Positions 63,061-64,000 of a stretch of DNA of 64,000 bases are shown here, one piece after another. This DNA comes from Anniella stebbinsi (taxonomy: Eukaryota > Chordata > Lepidosauria > Squamata > Anniellidae), in NCBI GenBank assembly GCA_029215795.1, contig JARDYH010000002.1:17787001-17851000 (forward strand), read 5' to 3'. A program made the position numbers and the translations under genes. Positions within the stretch are counted from its first letter, which is position 1; each line of letters opens with the position of its first letter. Under the pieces are notes generated by a model. That model saw only the letters and a list, made by a program, of their open reading frames with translations. It did not search any database and was not told the origin of the DNA.

Positions 63061-64000
63061 CTGGATTATTAAAAACAAAACAGGAAACTCTCAGACAGGA
63101 GAATTACACACACTGGAAACTTTGTGTTCTGTCACAGGACTGGATACAGCTTAGCTTTGTGGGTGCTGTCCCTGTTCATTCCTTTGAGTGAGGAAGAGAT
63201 ACCTTTGAAAGGTTGTTCTCAAATCAGTCGCTCCACCTGAACACATTTATAATCAGAGGCAGTAAAACCCTCATACGATATTTGTCCTGTGTGAAGTTCT
63301 CTAAAGTATGTTTGAAACTGTCTCTATCTATAATAACAAAACAGGATGCCTGCCTGTCCTGTGCCATAGCTCCAAGAATGTGGATCCTGGACAACTGAAA
63401 ATTAGCATGTGCACTAAGTTGACCCTTGGAGTGTGCACCTCAGGGTTATTTGGTTTTTAAAATGCAGCAACTAATTTAAATTAATTTAAATGTGTCTGCG
63501 TGTTTGAAGCCTACGGTACCATCTTCAGTAACTAGGTGGCAAACTTCCCTAACTAATAGGTAGCTTTGCAGTTGAGTTGATACAGTTTGAAGCCATGGGG
63601 GAGTACTCTGAAGGACAGAGTTATATGGCTAGCTCTCCCACTACTGTGGGAGGAATGGAGTGGGGAGACCCCTCCCTCAATGGACTATAGGAGTTCACCA
63701 TGGCAGGGGCTGTTCCTAGGAGTGCCAGCAGTTTTCTGGCTTCAATCAGATAGGGCAGGCAGAATGTGTCAAACTCTAACACCTATGTGACTTTGCTTGA
63801 AGGCTTCAAGGCATCAAACTAAGGGCTATTCCAACCCCAACAAAGTTGGATCCATTTGATAGTGTAAAATAAAAAGGAAACATCTCGAAAGATGCAGAGA
63901 GAAAGTATCATTTTACTGAGGCCAAATTTAGAGTTAAAAGCTCACTTCAGGCATTAGTTCCCCAAGTGGTTAAAACACGCTCCCCACTGCCACCTTTCAT
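63061..64000. other. ATP8B1 intron at window edge
   Basis: No sequence resembling the next upstream exon of ATP8B1; that exon must lie beyond 64000. Confidence 0.55.

Overview
The window is vertebrate nuclear DNA, almost certainly from a lizard or other squamate. It has no bacterial-style gene layout. The real coding sequence is short exons with consensus splice sites, all on the minus strand. The rest is dense with CR1 and L2-type LINE ends, Sauria-type tRNA SINEs, 8-bp-duplication (hAT-like) MITEs and AAT/AT/CA microsatellites, a mixture typical of squamates.

Two genes are readable, both cut by the window edges and both transcribed right to left. Positions 95-18785 hold the first ten coding exons of NARS1 (cytosolic asparaginyl-tRNA synthetase), from the start codon through class II motif 2. 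Positions 40617-63060 hold the last thirteen coding exons of ATP8B1, a P4-ATPase phospholipid flippase, from the nucleotide-binding domain to the stop codon. The head-to-tail order NARS1 then ATP8B1 on one strand matches the mammalian arrangement (human chromosome 18q21). All exon phases join in frame and I see no disabling change in either gene.

The 22-kb intergenic space (about 18.8-40.6 kb) is accessory. Next to NARS1 a roughly 1-kb unit of promoter and upstream sequence occurs twice (18.85-19.50 kb and 22.28-23.29 kb). The first copy is interrupted by transposons and the second has gained a 251-bp MITE. Beyond it come a 0.4-kb-armed inverted repeat (23.5-25.4 kb), a tandem array built from two alternating unit types (25.6-26.2 kb), a hAT-like element carrying a nested SINE (26.3-26.9 kb), and a full-length-by-ends but internally deleted gammaretrovirus-like ERV (29363-35346). 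The ERV has two LTRs of 408 bp that look identical, a 4-bp target duplication and a glycine-tRNA primer site. Its gag, pol and env are remnants.

Repeats also fill the introns. Three 320-bp fold-back MITEs of equal length, two LINE-into-LINE nestings, a hairpin with arms of about 172-185 nt inside an ATP8B1 intron, and several smaller perfect hairpins are the most structured items. I find no CRISPR array, operon, true tRNA/rRNA gene or evidence of a new enzymatic system. The most noteworthy signals are the duplicated NARS1 promoter, the young ERV, the fold-back MITE family and a GC-AG intron in ATP8B1.
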